64,000 nt of DNA from Kalaharituber pfeilii (GCA_015179045.1 WHUZ01000023.1:558001-622000), one strand, 5' to 3'. Positions 12,089 through 23,795 are shown, counted from the first letter of the stretch. Made by a program: numbers and translations. The notes: generated by a model not told the origin, from the letters alone.

Positions 12089-13050
12089 TGAAACAGGCAA
12101 GGAGTTGTTTCTATGCTTGGCTATTCTTGATACACTTTTGAGCGGTTGATAGGTACGCAGGTAATGTGCGTTCGAAAGCTTGGGGATATTGCGACTTCTG
12201 AATTTCCAAAATCCTATTAGTTGGTCAAGGTTGAGCAGTTGCGGATGTGGACAAATTCATCGGCGGAGCTAGAAGTGGGTGTATACTCAATTAAGCTGCT
12301 CCAGTTGCAATAATGAGACTCAAACCGTGCGCCAGCTGAATCAGTGATCACACCAATTTTGAATCACCAATAAGTACTCTCTCATTGCTAAGCAGCCCCT
12401 GGCTAGTCGGTAGGAATTTAAATAAATTCAAAAGTTCAACAAAATAGGCAAAGCCTACTTAGTGAACATCGCAATAACGTTAATCGATCGCTACTACTCC
12501 GAGATTAGAGACACCTAGTGCCGTATTCCAAATAAGCGATCTAGCATCGAATTCATTTTGGGTGCTGTACGCTACGTGTGCAGAGCGGGGTACTGGCCTT
12601 CAACCCAGTTGGCTCTGGTGTATTAGTATAAAGAATGGTGGCATGCAATTGGTTGATGACTCAAGAAGGCTATGCAGAATCATAAGTTATCTTAAACGAG
12701 AAATAGTCTGGTTAACTTGAGGAAACTTTTGGTTAGTGCTTAGGCTTGATTTGAACTGCCGCAGATTAAGATTGAATACCGCGACCGAGACCCCCAGTCG
12801 GACTTTCCGAATTCTGATCTCTTCTATCCCCAATTTCACCTAGGAAAGTGACTCTCTTGCCTGCATCTACATAGAATTAGCAGCCTTACACAAAACTTCC
12901 CCTTTACTGACGGGGTGTCTTGCTCGCCAGATTATGCGGTATGCACAGCCTCGAACCCTGTACTCTTGCAGCCTTAATACCAACCAAGATATCGCAATGC
13001 TGGCGAGTTTCGCCAATCGGAAACGAACCGGCATTGAAGGCACTTATACA
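12089..13050 (-). promoter_or_regulatory. NLR-A upstream region conserved with the other two NLR loci
   Basis: Segments here recur upstream of NLR-B (43.6-44.5 kb), and the nearer ones also upstream of NLR-C (57.4-59.2 kb). Examples are a block around 12300-12320 (caataatgagactcaaaccg), the box tgcaattggttgat at 12644-12657, and (A and B only) gcaatgctggc...cgccaatcg...gaac near 12990-13040. They are paralogous flanks carried by the duplication and probably contain the promoter. I cannot point to a defined TATA box or operator. Confidence 0.45.
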
Positions 13051-13145
13051 CTGTATGCACTATCCTTTAAGCTTGGTGAGACTCAACTAGCCTTGCATTA
13101 GTGGCCCTTGGCAATGTTGTCAAATTCAACTTCGAGTTTCCGGGT

Positions 13146-13278
13146 TTTGTGCAACTAGACTAAACTAGGCTTTGTGCAACTAGACTAGGCTTTGTGCAAC
13201 TAGACTAGGCTTTGTGCAACTAGACTAGGCTTTGTGCAACTAGACTAGGCTTTGTGCAACTAGACTAGGCTTTGTGCT
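13146..13278. repeat. 20-bp tandem repeat, five perfect copies plus flanking partials
   Basis: The unit tttgtgcaactagactaggc is repeated perfectly from 13171 to 13270. A partial copy with a 5-bp insertion lies before it, and a truncated one (tttgtgcttagtcaag) after. It ends about 30 bp before the left edge of segmental copy A. Confidence 0.9.
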
Positions 13279-14112
13279 TAGTCAAGAAGTTTCCTACATG
13301 TGGTTGCTACAGAGAGTGGACACAATAGTGAAAACTATGTGCTTAGTCATCACCGAGCGCAAGGTTAAAGCTAGTTGAGTCTCACCAGCTGAAGGGATAC
13401 AGTAATCATGAGACTTAGCATCTGCAGAGGAATGGGAAAAGAAAAATAGGCTTCGAGCTAAGAAAAAAAATAAGGTGCGGCGACTTCAGGAATGCTGAAG
13501 CGAGAGAAAAATATTAATTATTAGGAATAGTGCATGCCGACACGCTGAAGCTGCAGGCATACGCCAAATGTCAGAAAACGTTCACATGGCTTGCGGAGAA
13601 AGAGGAGGAGCAGCATGAGAGTCAAATGAACCGGCAGAATTTTCCTCATTAGAGTAGGGTATATAGACGTGCGGTATGATATATAGAAGGAACAATGAAG
13701 GAACATTCAACTTTTGAGAACATAATATTCACATCCGGAGAGAAGGAAGGCTGGCGAAGGCCCTGTGGAAAGCAGCTATGAGACTGAGGTTGGTTTACGT
13801 GTTGGTGCGATCAGCGGGAACGTGGAAGTCCATACCGAGTAGGCGAGATAGTAGAATTGATAGCTGAACTAGAGGATATCCAGACACATTTACATCCGCT
13901 ACAGATAATGACAGAGGACATGACAGAGGGCACGTGCAGCCATTAGACACCTTTCTATTCAAGCTCCTGTACAACTTGGGAAAGGCGAAATGCGGAGGTG
14001 GTGCTTGTACCCTGTGATGGGAACTGCATTCAGATGATGACAACGACACCAGAACAGCTGCGGCTATGCGATCAGACACCGGGAAGGCAGATAGCTGGCG
14101 GGAAAACTCCAT

Positions 14113-15338
14113 ATCTGGAACAGCTTGAGACGTAGGACTCTTTAGGCGGCACCAGGTGGGTTTAGGCAGTCAGGCGGCGTCCCTAGTGGGTAGCAACAGA
14201 TAAAACAGCCGGTACAGTACTGCAGGAACCTCATCCGGAGGTGACAGAAGGATTGGGACGGCAGAGGAAGCTACAGCGCTAGCCAGCCGGCTATGGCAAG
14301 GACGACGTTACAAAGTACTTGCAAGAGCAAGCGGAGTAAAGAGGGAGGTATCGCACCTTATATACCAAGTTACAAGATGAGTGAATACATGAAGCGTTAT
14401 GGAAAACACACCCCGATGCGTATTACATGCCCCGGAGCAGGTACAAATTAGGATAGTTCCTTCATGTCCCTAAATGGGTAATTGGTCTTCCGTGCTAGCT
14501 TGTTCATATTTATGCATTCTGACTTGGGTAACCGCAATTAATGCTTGGCATAGAAGCAATCCTTAAGCGACGCCGAAGACTTCGCTTGACAGTGGAACAG
14601 AGAATAAATCATTTCAAATAAATTCTATATATACCAGCACGTGCATTAAAATGTAAATGCTCGTGATATTTACAGTACTGTAATCATATGAAGGGCAAAT
14701 ACTCGTAATTTTTCATTTCAGTACGTCAATGGCATATCAATGGTATGAGATGTGAATATTACGTAAATCCATGATATTAAGACCTACGTACTCACTATTA
14801 GTCTTCGATCCTACCGATATGGTGCCTATTTGAATTGCTTCTTCAAAATTCCAACTGAATTCTGCTATTTTGTTCTACGAATCTCAGTTCTGTGCTTGTT
14901 GCTGTCGGCCCACAGCTGCCTTTGCCACTTCAGTTACGTCGACAATACGAGACTTAACTCACCTCCACCTTTTTATTTCAACGCGGGAAAGAAGTTTCTG
15001 TTGTGCATTAAATTCAGTGCAATCAACGGTATCTTTCCATGTCTCTGTGAATTTGTTTTTTGGCCATTTTTATTGAATCATCTAATTTCTCCGGAGGTTG
15101 TCCTTTTTTCAGTCATGATTGTTGCTGCATGCACACCAGCACTGTCGCATATTTGCAACCAACACACTTCTAAATCTTTGCAGCGATACCATATATTAAG
15201 CATGACCTAACTTGCAAGTTTTTGAATGGGAATATATAATTATCCGATGGACACCATTGCAAACGAAAATTATTTTCTGGAAACGGCTGCTGAAAAGTGC
15301 GTATGTTTTAGCGTTTTGCGCGACGGAATTATACCAAG
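14113..15338. other. Repeat interior of copy A, no gene
   Basis: Short unconvincing ORFs only. The part from about 14800 (tggtgcctatttgaattgct) to 15340 is an older repeat block also present in degenerate form at 19920-20450, 33830-34330 and 45040-45420. Confidence 0.5.
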
Positions 15339-15770
15339 TTGATGAGAGAGCAAATAGCAACTCGATTGTCAAAATATAACCGGATGCATTGCTGTGCAAT
15401 CAAAACGAAAAGGTGCAAAACCCCACTCGCTAACATGGTGCTATCCTTAGATCGACCACTACCATCCCATTTCATTTCTCAAATTCCAACTGCTCTATAC
15501 GTAGTACGTGATTCTGTCCGCTTGCGGTGTAGACATATAATGCCGCAACTCTTCGCTGGCTTGCCGCTAGCTCATTTTCTTCTCCAGCTTGTATGTCGCA
15601 CCGCGCTGGGCATGTACTTTGGCCAACCATGGCAATCCACCATCCACTCTGAAGAGTCAGATTCCCATGCTCGCCTCCTGTTTGATCAGGTCTGCCGCCG
15701 GCGTGACAATTTGCGCTGTGGTAACTTCTCAAAGTTCTACCAATTACTCGGTTTATGACGGCGTCCCTGG

Positions 15771-16160
15771 TTGTCATGCCTCGGCAGCGATGCAACAGGC
15801 AACGCAGTATGGTTTAGTGGGACTGACTTCAGCGAAGATGCAGAAAGAGTGGGCAGCATTTATGTTCGTTGGGTCGGAGGTAGTAATGTCCAGCGGTTTA
15901 CGACACTCCGTGTGTTCATAGACGACCGTAACGAAGCCGTCCATGTGCTACGCGAGAACCCAATAGTGCCGAACGTGCCTCAACAGTACCAACTTGAAAA
16001 AGCAACCAACCAGCCGTACCTCATACCGCAGCTTGTAGGGTTCTGGTGGCGCGCTCGGGAAAGGTTGTTGGAATCGCAAACGATTCCGATACCAATATTG
16101 CAATGGACGTTAGATACTATCATGGTAGAACTTGGAGGTACCTTGCCATCTTGGATCTAG
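15771..16160 (+). CDS. Hypothetical 129-aa ORF in segmental copy A
   Basis: An open frame, shown here from a non-ATG start, encodes DFSEDAERVGSIYVRWVGG ... VGFWWRARERLLES .... It is kept full length in copy B (29659-30048) with about one silent and three replacing changes, which does not suggest strong protein-level constraint. No family is recognised and no signal peptide or membrane segment is visible. It may be part of a spliced gene or an accidental ORF in a repeat. Confidence 0.25.
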   Translation: MSCLGSDATGNAVWFSGTDFSEDAERVGSIYVRWVGGSNVQRFTTLRVFIDDRNEAVHVLRENPIVPNVPQQYQLEKATNQPYLIPQLVGFWWRARERLLESQTIPIPILQWTLDTIMVELGGTLPSWI

Positions 16161-16168
16161 AGTAACTT

Positions 16169-16525
16169 GTGTATTGTAGTGCCGAAGGAACGCTGCCTCC
16201 TCCATTGCCGCTACGTTACATGTGGTCTCCTTATCACTTGTATTCCAGCAGCCTGGATACGAAGTCCCTTCGTCGACGCCATACGTACTTTACGCTAGAC
16301 TTTTCTCCTACCTTCTTGGAGACACAAGAAGTGGATGTGAATCTACATTATGTCATTAATAAGCAACGCTGCCGGTTTGAAGCTGCTAATGATCCTGCGC
16401 CAGCCTGGGAATTTAGAGAACAGATTACGGTTTTGCAACTTCGTGAGTCCGTTTCTCCCGCACAGGATATTGCTTTCCATGGCCGTGGCAATAGCGCGCT
16501 CGAAGCGCCCCATATGCACCCCTAA
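16169..16525 (+). CDS. Hypothetical 118-aa ORF in segmental copy A
   Basis: An ORF directly after the previous one and in a different frame (RYMWSPYHLYSSSLDTKSLRR ...), also open in copy B (30057-30422). A GT-AG intron joining the two (donor at 16136, acceptor before 16182) was tried and does not keep this frame. Product not recognised. Confidence 0.2.
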   Translation: MYCSAEGTLPPPLPLRYMWSPYHLYSSSLDTKSLRRRHTYFTLDFSPTFLETQEVDVNLHYVINKQRCRFEAANDPAPAWEFREQITVLQLRESVSPAQDIAFHGRGNSALEAPHMHP

Positions 16526-16615
16526 ACCCATTGATACTTTTACTTGTAGTACCGGCTATTACACGCGGTTCTGGGAGAATGCAATCGCCATTAGGGCTGA
16601 CCATAAGGGAGAACT

Positions 16616-16707
16616 TTTCTTCTAATCTTTTTTTTTTTTTTTTTTTTTTTTTTATATCATTACTCGCGTGCCGCCCTACGGGCTATGGCGAGGGCTTTCT
16701 TCTAATC
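16616..16707 (-). mobile_element. Micro-retroposon (68-bp insert) with 12-bp target-site duplication
   Basis: tttcttctaatc occurs at 16616-16627 and again at 16696-16707. Between them are only a poly-T tract and the LINE tail signature in reverse (tactcgcgtgccgccctacg ggctatggcgaggg). This is a reverse-transcribed LINE 3' end of under 45 bp plus poly(A). The same insertion is in copy B (30507-30613), so it predates the segmental duplication. Confidence 0.9.
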
Positions 16708-17619
16708 AAATCTCGACCCTGACACGGCAAACCAGGAGACAATCATACGTGTAGAGTTTTATAAGTTGGCAAAGTTCTGTTTGACAGGGAACCGCGAAAA
16801 ACAGGACACTCACCATCCGATCAAAATTGCTACTGTACCCTCCTTGTCACAAAACACTGAAGTACTTTTGCCTGATATTATTCAATATATATTTGGCTAA
16901 CAGTGACAATCATGCATAGCTGAGGGAAAATAAATAAAGGGTTATTCTTCACTTTTAATACCTCTATTTGCACTGAAAAGACATTGCGGTCGATTAATGG
17001 CACCATGAGTTTTTCATTGATGTCTTGGCATGCATTTATATGGAATTCCCATACAAAGTGCACTGGAGGGTAGGATGCACTACTTCCCGTCACCGCTCAC
17101 CATAATGGCTATAGAATTGTGGCTAGACAGTCTCCCCAACTGGCCTCTTAGAAATTAGTGCTTCAATTGGCTTAATGTTGTTTAATACCTAGTTCATACA
17201 TCAAATTGCTATTTCTGGTAGTTTCCTATGCAATTTTTGCAATACAATATTCTGTGAGAATATGAAGTTTGTAAATATTTTCCCCACTTCTTCAGAAATT
17301 TTCTTGGTGTGCTTCTCACAACTATAAATAAGGTAAAATAATTACATTCAAGTATCCTACTATTTTTTATCATATTTAATTCAGGTGTGATAAGTGGAAT
17401 TCAATACAGTCGTAGTGATATTGCAGTGAGAAATGTATGCCAAATCTCTGCCAATATACGATGCGAATTTCATAGAATCGTAAACCCTTTTAAAACAACA
17501 TTTCTCAAGAAGCTAAGGTGTGGAATAGTCCTTCATTTAGTCCCTCTACAAGATGCATACAAGATTCTATTCTGGAGGTTGAGATATATGTTGTCTCATG
17601 CGGTCATTTTGGAGCTGGT
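16708..17619. other. Repeat interior of copy A, no gene
   Basis: AT-rich, no convincing ORF; aligned with 30614-31510 in copy B. Confidence 0.5.
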
Positions 17620-18420
17620 GATTAGGAGGGGGGTGATTTGAAGGCGGTGATTCGAGAGGCTGGAGGAGGGCTAAGTGATATAGGTAAGGGTAAGAGAAGC
17701 GGCTGTGGGTCGAGAGACGACAGGAGATGACCCGAGAGGAGGGAGGTGGAGGGGGAGGTAGGGGGAGAGGTACGGGAAGGGAGGTGCGGGTGGAGGTGGA
17801 AGTGGGAGAGGTTGTTGGTGGGGTGGACAGTGCGAGAGGGAGTCATATAGGGAGAGGCGACTGGGGAGGCGATGTCAGATCCGAGAGGTGGAGGTTGGAG
17901 AAGCAAGAAAAGAGACTATCGGAGAAAGAAGTGGTGAGGGAAACGGAGATTTGAGAGACGGCCGGGGGAGAGGCGTTAAAGCTGGGTGGTGGGAGAGCGG
18001 GTGGGAGAGGCTCTCAGAGGGGCTGACAGAGGATGTGGGAGAGGCTATTGAGGAGGGGAAGCAGTCGGAGGGGTTGAAGAAGAAGCGGTGGGGAAGGCGA
18101 TGGAGGTGGAGGTGGACGGAGAGGCGGTGGAGAGGCTGTCGGAGGAGCTGTTTGCGCGGCTGCCGAGAGGCTGTTGAAGGAGCCGTTGGAAGAGCTATCG
18201 GCGGGGCTGCTGGAGGGGGGGCAGCTGTCGGAGGAGGGTAGCCACTAGCATAGCCATCATGGTGGATGCTGAAGGGGCATTCGGACAGGGTGGTGGGACG
18301 GAGTGATAGTATGTGGGTCGGGGCATTGGAAGGCAGTGGGAGCGGTGGAGAGGCGGGGCGGTGAGGGCTATGGAAGTGCCTGCTGGAGTCGCTGCTGCAA
18401 TGGCCGCTCTAGCGCTGCTC
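17620..18420. repeat. G/A-rich degenerate 12-bp-period array
   Basis: A strongly strand-biased tract of G, A and T built from degenerate 12-mers around gaggctgtcgga. On the plus strand this keeps an EAVG-like four-residue pattern in one frame. Related arrays lie at 31510-32390, 36230-36740, 46960-48290 and 50190-51070. ORFs here are by-products of the low complexity. Confidence 0.7.
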
Positions 18421-18789
18421 GAGAGGGGTGCGACCTGAAGAATTATGTTTAAGCGACATGCTGCTGCAGCTGGTGGAGGAGAGGGGGCGTGTGGGTGCGA
18501 TTGACGGTGGTAGGCGGAGGTCTATAAATTTTTACTTGTATATTTGAGGTTGTTACAGAGGCTGTCGGAGGCAGTTAAGAGGCCAGGGCACCGCTGAAGG
18601 GGCCCTGAAGGGGCCGTGGTAAGCGCCGCTGAAGAGATCACGCAGCCGCTAGAGCGGGGTACGGTGGGGCGGGTGGGACACTGCGGCGGTGCGATCCGAC
18701 AGTGCGATGAGACGGGGAGTGGGAAGGCGGCGTGGCATGTTGGGGTAGGAGGGGGTGGGGTGGCGGGGTGGGATGGGGGATGGATTTAA

Positions 18790-19220
18790 GAGGTCTGGGT
18801 TTTTCCATTGCAGTGAACTGACCTAAGCCTTGGTGGAAGTGGAATGCTGTTATCTCCAGTGATGGAGGGAACAACATGCGCCATGGAGAGGTGTAGAATT
18901 GAGGGCCCCGGTTCGATTCTCGAGCGGGGGAGAGGGCTGTCCGGCAACTTACTGAGATGGCTTCGGTTCCATATGATTCAATTCTAGTGGAACCTGGGCG
19001 ACCTGTTGTTAATTTTTCTTTTTTTCTCCTCGCACGTATGGGTATTCATTTGGCATTGAGTGACATTTGCGATGTACTCACATGCATTCCAATAGACCTT
19101 TGGCAGTTGTATCCTGTCCAGTCTATCATATTGGCCAGCTGTAGCTGTACAGTACCCCGTCACATCGTCAATCGTTGGGCGGATGACTCACCAATTCATC
19201 GGTGTCATATTGCTGAATAG
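18790..19220. repeat. Dispersed repeat block with a tRNA-B-box-like motif
   Basis: The block runs from about agaggtctgggtttttcc through ggccccggttcgattctcga to atcgtcaatcgttggg. It recurs in copy B (32705-33125) and, more diverged, at 48350-48740. The motif ggttcgattc resembles an internal Pol III B box, but no cloverleaf folds around it. Function unknown. Confidence 0.5.
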
Positions 19221-20950
19221 ATCAGACTGACAATGCACCAATTCCTAACATTGATATATCGTTCGTAATGTGTCAATGCATTGCTGAATCGTGCAGCCTG
19301 TGACTGATCCGTGTGTCGCTGGTAATTCTGTCACAATCCACCCATATTTAGATCCTTGAAGCTTACCCTGAATCCGGCCACTCACACAGTGGCGCTATGG
19401 CAAGCTGGCACCGGTTACCCAAACATCGCAGCATATGCCACCACTGCCACAGACCACGTCGTACCACACTTCAAGCGATGCCACAGACCACCCACGCGAA
19501 TGATTGATCTATAATTGCTCATGAGCCGTAGTCCCGCCGGTCGGGAGTGTCTTTACCAAAGGTCTAGAACCAGCGGTATATTCTCCGCCTCAGCAAGGGA
19601 AGTATGCTTATAATCACTTCTCATAAGTTCGTTCTATTGCATGTCCTGTAGGCAAATCCCTCAAGCAACGCCTTTCCTACCCCGTACCGTCTACCCTCCT
19701 GTCGTGACAGCGACGCTTGTCGAGGTTGTGATAATTATCGTGTTAGCCGCTCAGCCGAACCTGCGATTGGGAGGTGCGAGCGTCAGCACAACAGTGGCTT
19801 TTACAGGATAATTCAACTCTCCAACAATGTGAACGATTGCTGTATAGTTCGAGCACTTGCTGAATCGCTTAAGTTGGTGAATTGAACAGACCATTAACCA
19901 TATTATTTTCACCGTTGGTCTTTCGATCCTAGCGATTTGGTGTATACTTGAATTGCTTCCTCACAATTCCCATCGAATTCTGCTATTTTGTTCTATTCTT
20001 ACGTTCGGCTGCTGTTATTGCGCAGTAACCACATTGATGAGACGTACTGCTGGAAACAATGGGCTCAACAATATGGAATTTACAACGCCCCTCCGTATTT
20101 CAAAGCGGACACACACACCAAAAAAAAAGGCTCTGTATCAGCATGAAACTCAGCGGAATTTATATTTCCATGAATTTTGTAGTATCGTCCTCGGAGATTC
20201 GTCCTTTTATCGTATTATGAATCCTTCTGTCGCAAATTCGCGGCGTAGTACTAGCGCGAGCAGTCATAATACAACTTTGCAGGTACACCACATATGCATG
20301 ATCTAAAAGTGATTTATTGCAAAATATTCAGCCCCCATGGACATCACTGCAAGTAAAAACTGTTTGTGTGGATGTTTGCAGCGCCTTGCGCAGCGGGATT
20401 ATGCCATGGTATCATAAAGTGTTGTAAGAGAGTAAGAGCACATAGAACTCGAAACTGGGACAGTGGGGAACTGGCTGAATAAATGTATATCCCGTGTGAC
20501 GAGGTGCTGAATTACTTCAATTCGGCAGTTGGCTTCGGCTTCCCAAGCAGCGAGAATGCAAGCGAGAGTGCGAAAGTGCGAAAGTGCGAAAGAAGAGAAA
20601 GGTTTGCTTGAATTGTTGAACTACAGTACAGAAGGCCCATAGAGCTACTCATATATGTAATCCAAGCCTCACGTGCCAATATGCTCTTTGTCCCCGTGAG
20701 CGCTCCGTGCTGACGGTTAAGCTTGACCCTTGCATATCGTAGCTTCACAGCGTACCTCACTGACTAGAATTTAAGCGACGATTAATTTGGAGTTTGAACT
20801 GGGGCAATTTGAATTTGATTTCTGATTTCTATGTTTTTTTCTCATTTTTCATTTTTTTTTTTTTTCGTTTTGTTTTCTGGTAGCATATATGAGTATTCAC
20901 CGACACGAGGCGGCGGGTTATCCTCTTCAGTCTGCCATAATCGGCAAGCT
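19221..20950. other. Repeat interior of copy A, no gene
   Basis: Older repeat sequence, including a second copy of the 14.8-15.3 kb block at 19920-20450. No supported gene. Confidence 0.5.
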
Positions 20951-20951
20951 A

Positions 20952-21973
20952 ATGCACATCGGCTTCGGAAAAGAGAGAAGATTTCTATCGACTATCATAC
21001 ATGTGAAAGAAAAGGAATGCAAGCAATATGACTCAGCGCCATCTGACTGTTGGTTTCGAGGGTTGCGGAAAAAAAGGCCTAGGGGTTTCCAACCCCCTGT
21101 GCCCTTGGCATGCCGAAGGGGCATGCCGAAGGGCACGCCGAAGGACCCCCCAGTCTCTCCCTCGCGGAGGTTCGAGTAGCTGGGGTTACGGGGTCGGTGG
21201 GTGGGTGACTTCTGCGATTTCGTATGGCTTGCGAATCGCAGCGGCTTGAGGAGGGAATGCAAGGCCTCTCCTCCCTCTCTATATAGCACGAGGACAGCAC
21301 GTGACCATCTCCCTGTGACTTCCCGAATGGGAAGACCTCTTCTCGTGGCTTGGTGGCGACCGTGGAGGCTCTGTTGGTGGCTTGTTGGTGGCTCGGTCAC
21401 GGGCCTCCGGGCCAGGGTCGCTGTCAAGCCTCGTCCATTAGCCTGCGGCCTAACCGCCAAATTGAATGGAACGCCCAGGAAAAGACAAGAGGGCGAAGCC
21501 ACAAGTGGGAAATTGACGGCGATGATGGCCAGGGGGTATGGGTATGGTCTGTATGTGGATGCATGTTGACCAAGTCCTACCTGGATGACAAGTTCAAGAG
21601 ACGGAAGCTCGGAACGATGAGATATAGAAGCAGTGAGGTTATGGAGGATCTCAACAGTGTTATGATGCCTTAGGGTTAATGCATTTACTACTGCTGGCCC
21701 AGCGAAAGGGCCAGCCCTCTAAACAAAAATCTTTGGAGATACCAGGGTATTTGGAGATACTAGGGTATCCATGCGTGCGGGGTACGGTTTGTTTGTTTGG
21801 TTTTATGCTACTATGCATGCAGGGTACTGTTTGTTTGTTTGGTTTTATGCTATTTGTTGTTTTGGTTGTATGTATTTACATCGTTAATTTTTTATATAAA
21901 GAGTACTGCCTTCCAGTCATATCTCAGAACCCTCACTATCCTCCCATCCCCCATTCCTCCCATTCCTCTCTCT
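20952..21973. other. Spacer with GC-rich palindromic patch and short direct repeats
   Basis: 21085-21150 holds three near-copies of atgccgaaggg and its partial inverse. 21779-21850 holds two copies of gtttgtttgtttggttttatgcta separated by about 25 bp. ORFs on both strands over 20927-21502 are long but look like products of base composition. A TATA-like element (tttttatataaag) lies at about 21889-21901, upstream of the next ORF. Confidence 0.4.
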
Positions 21974-22225
21974 ATGGCGAATACTGTGGATGACGTACTT
22001 TTCAACCTGATCACCCGTCTCTCCAAGGAGGCAGAGCGAATCCCCATTACATACTCCATGCGCCTGACAGAGCATACTGTCCCAAGAGATAGCCTTAGTA
22101 TTAGGAATGCCATAACCGGTAAAACTACCAAAATACACCGGGAAGTAGTTGGGTGGTACCTGTTACGGCTAAGGTGGAAGCTTACCCACCACTGTGGCAA
22201 GGGGCAAGGGTTCCACTACTACTAG
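21974..22225 (+). CDS. Small hypothetical protein, 83 aa
   Basis: An ATG in a C/T-rich leader (ctctctctatggcg) opens MANTVDDVLFNLITRLSKEA ... VVGWYLLRLRWKLTHH ... HYY and ends at 22223-22225. A TATA-like sequence lies about 75 bp upstream, and a pyrimidine-rich stretch before the ATG is typical of fungal 5' leaders. The protein is short, basic toward the C-terminus and has no signal peptide or membrane span. Not recognised. It could be a real small gene or the first exon of a longer one; gtaagcttccac on the opposite strand is not a usable junction. Confidence 0.4.
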   Translation: MANTVDDVLFNLITRLSKEAERIPITYSMRLTEHTVPRDSLSIRNAITGKTTKIHREVVGWYLLRLRWKLTHHCGKGQGFHYY

Positions 22226-22639
22226 CTGTCACGGCGAAGGGGATAACGCTTACCCTGTAATCGAACATAAGACCAATGCTGACTGACCTGACTGATCACC
22301 CGTTAGGCTTGGCTGTTGATTCTCGCATCGTTTAGATAGGGTAGTACTACGGAAGTGTGTGTCATTCGAAACGCAGCTTGATGCATGCACTCTACTTACG
22401 AAAGCTTTATTAATATACGCACATGCATTACATTCGTTATCTCTGCCCCGTACTATTTTTGCATGTTTTCGGTTACGTGTGCCTATTACCACAGGTATTG
22501 GCATTGATAAGGAATCGCTGCGTTGCCAGCCAATTATTCATTTGTTGACTACTCATGTATGACTGCGCTGAAGTCTATATAAGCGCCGGCTGGCGATAGC
22601 ATAGTTAGAAGAAATCAAGACACTAGCGGTGTTCTAAGT

Positions 22640-23795
22640 TTCTCTATAAACTCTGAAACCTATCGTTTCCTTTCTACGCCCGTGAATCGCTCCGCTCCGC
22701 TGCGCGCTCCACGCCCAACAGCTGCCCATCCGACCCGCCGTATACACACTTCCGTGGCGACTCCGGCACCGCCGTACACAAACCTCCGTAGCGACTCCGA
22801 CCCGCCGTATACACTCTTCCGTAGCCGTAACATCCGGTGCCTTCCAGCGCCCACCGGAGCCGAGCCCCTCACGCCCGTAACAGTACCGCGCAGGACACGG
22901 GATATCATTGATTGTCTGTTGAGGATCGTTGCACGTAAGCAAGCAGACTTTACTGTGCCAACACTCGATGAAGACAATGAAGTGATATTGGAAGATAATC
23001 TTCCTGAGAGCATAACCCTCAGCACCGTTGCCTGAAGCAATCAGGACAAACAGGGTTTACGACGGTTGGTGAAGGAAGAAGGGAACAAATGGGTTTTCAG
23101 CAATTGCACTTTATATATGCGTAAGTACATTACTTTCCTTATACTCGTATTCTGCTAATATTTTAGGCATTCGGGATGGGAATGACCATCGGTGGGCCCG
23201 GTTCAGCTCCGACGTCTCCCCAGTTCTTAAGCGTGCAGACGTTGCTACGTTTGCAGTAAACGCAGAACTACGGTATACTAGTTACAAAATGTACCTCCAG
23301 GGTGTGGCTGCAACACCCGGTGAATGTATGGAGAAATTTTTTGCACCACCAGTCGGAGCACAAGCACCAGTAGCTCAAGCTGCACCAGTGGTTCAAGCAG
23401 CTGCACCAGTGGCTAAAGCACAAGCAGTAACATCACTAAGACGGCAATCACCAAGACGGCAATCACCGAGGCTCCCTAGTATTGGAAGTGCGGGTACGGC
23501 TCGCACGGGTATTCTTGAGAGTGCAGCATATAGAGTTAGTGGAAGAACCCTACCTAGTACAGCGTCTGGAACATGGATGGGGGCAGGTCACACCCCTAAG
23601 AACTTATTTTCAATAACACCACCCGCAACACAAGAGTCAATGGACACGGAAGTCGATGCCCAGTTACAATACGAAACCTTTGGAGATTCCGATGCTACAG
23701 TAACCGATGCTCCGGTAACGGGAAAGTCCTCAAAAAAGCCTACGAATCCTTACATCACGCCAGGTGCTTCGAGAGAGGGAACTGAACCACTGTAA
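22640..23795 (+). pseudogene. Unknown spliced gene with an in-frame stop
   Basis: Exon 1 is open from about 22640 through RSAPLRAPRPTAAHPTRR ... IIDCLLRIVARKQADF ... NLPESITLSTVA, then a TGA at 23033-23035. The same frame continues plausibly (NQDKQGLRRLVKEEGNKWVF) to a donor at 23121. A 46-nt intron (GTAAGT ... CTAAT ... TTTTAG, 23121-23166) joins in frame to exon 2 (RDGNDHRWARFSSDVSPVL ...). Exon 2 ends in an Ala/Pro/Gln-rich and RRQSP-rich tail, stop at 23793-23795. No ATG was found for exon 1. I do not recognise the family; it could be a host gene or an ORF1-like gene of a retroelement. The single stop makes it look recently broken, unless another small intron removes it. A LINE-derived element sits 44 bp downstream. 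Confidence 0.45.

Larger units (their letters stand above)
13308..20951. repeat. Segmental duplication, copy A (about 7.6 kb)
   Basis: From gagagtggacacaatag at about 13308 to tctgccataatcggcaagct at about 20951 this sequence aligns colinearly with 27104-34843, with substitutions, small indels and a few larger ones. Examples are the 66-bp retroposon present only in copy B at 27864 and a gap of about 30 bp near 20910 in copy A. Most stretches look about 95-98% identical by eye. It contains no gene I recognise. Sub-blocks near 14800-15340 and 19900-20450 resemble each other and 45040-45420, so the segment is itself built from older repeats. Confidence 0.9.

Noticed and set aside
12935..13010. 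Minus-strand A-box/B-box-like words (ttggttgg ... gggttcgaggc) suggesting a tRNA gene
   Set aside because: Spacing is right, but the acceptor arms do not pair and the T stem is broken; the NLR-B paralogue loses the motif. Not annotated as tRNA.
16100..16200. GT-AG intron joining the two ORFs of segmental copy A
   Set aside because: Junction phases do not match the downstream frame.
18830..18930. Possible tRNA or tRNA-derived SINE head around ggttcgattc
   Set aside because: No cloverleaf or A box at proper distance; the third copy (48.45 kb) has lost the motif. Kept only as a repeat note.
20927..21502. 191-codon minus-strand ORF
   Set aside because: Pro/Arg/Gly composition over a GC-rich palindromic stretch, several frames open at once, no motif.
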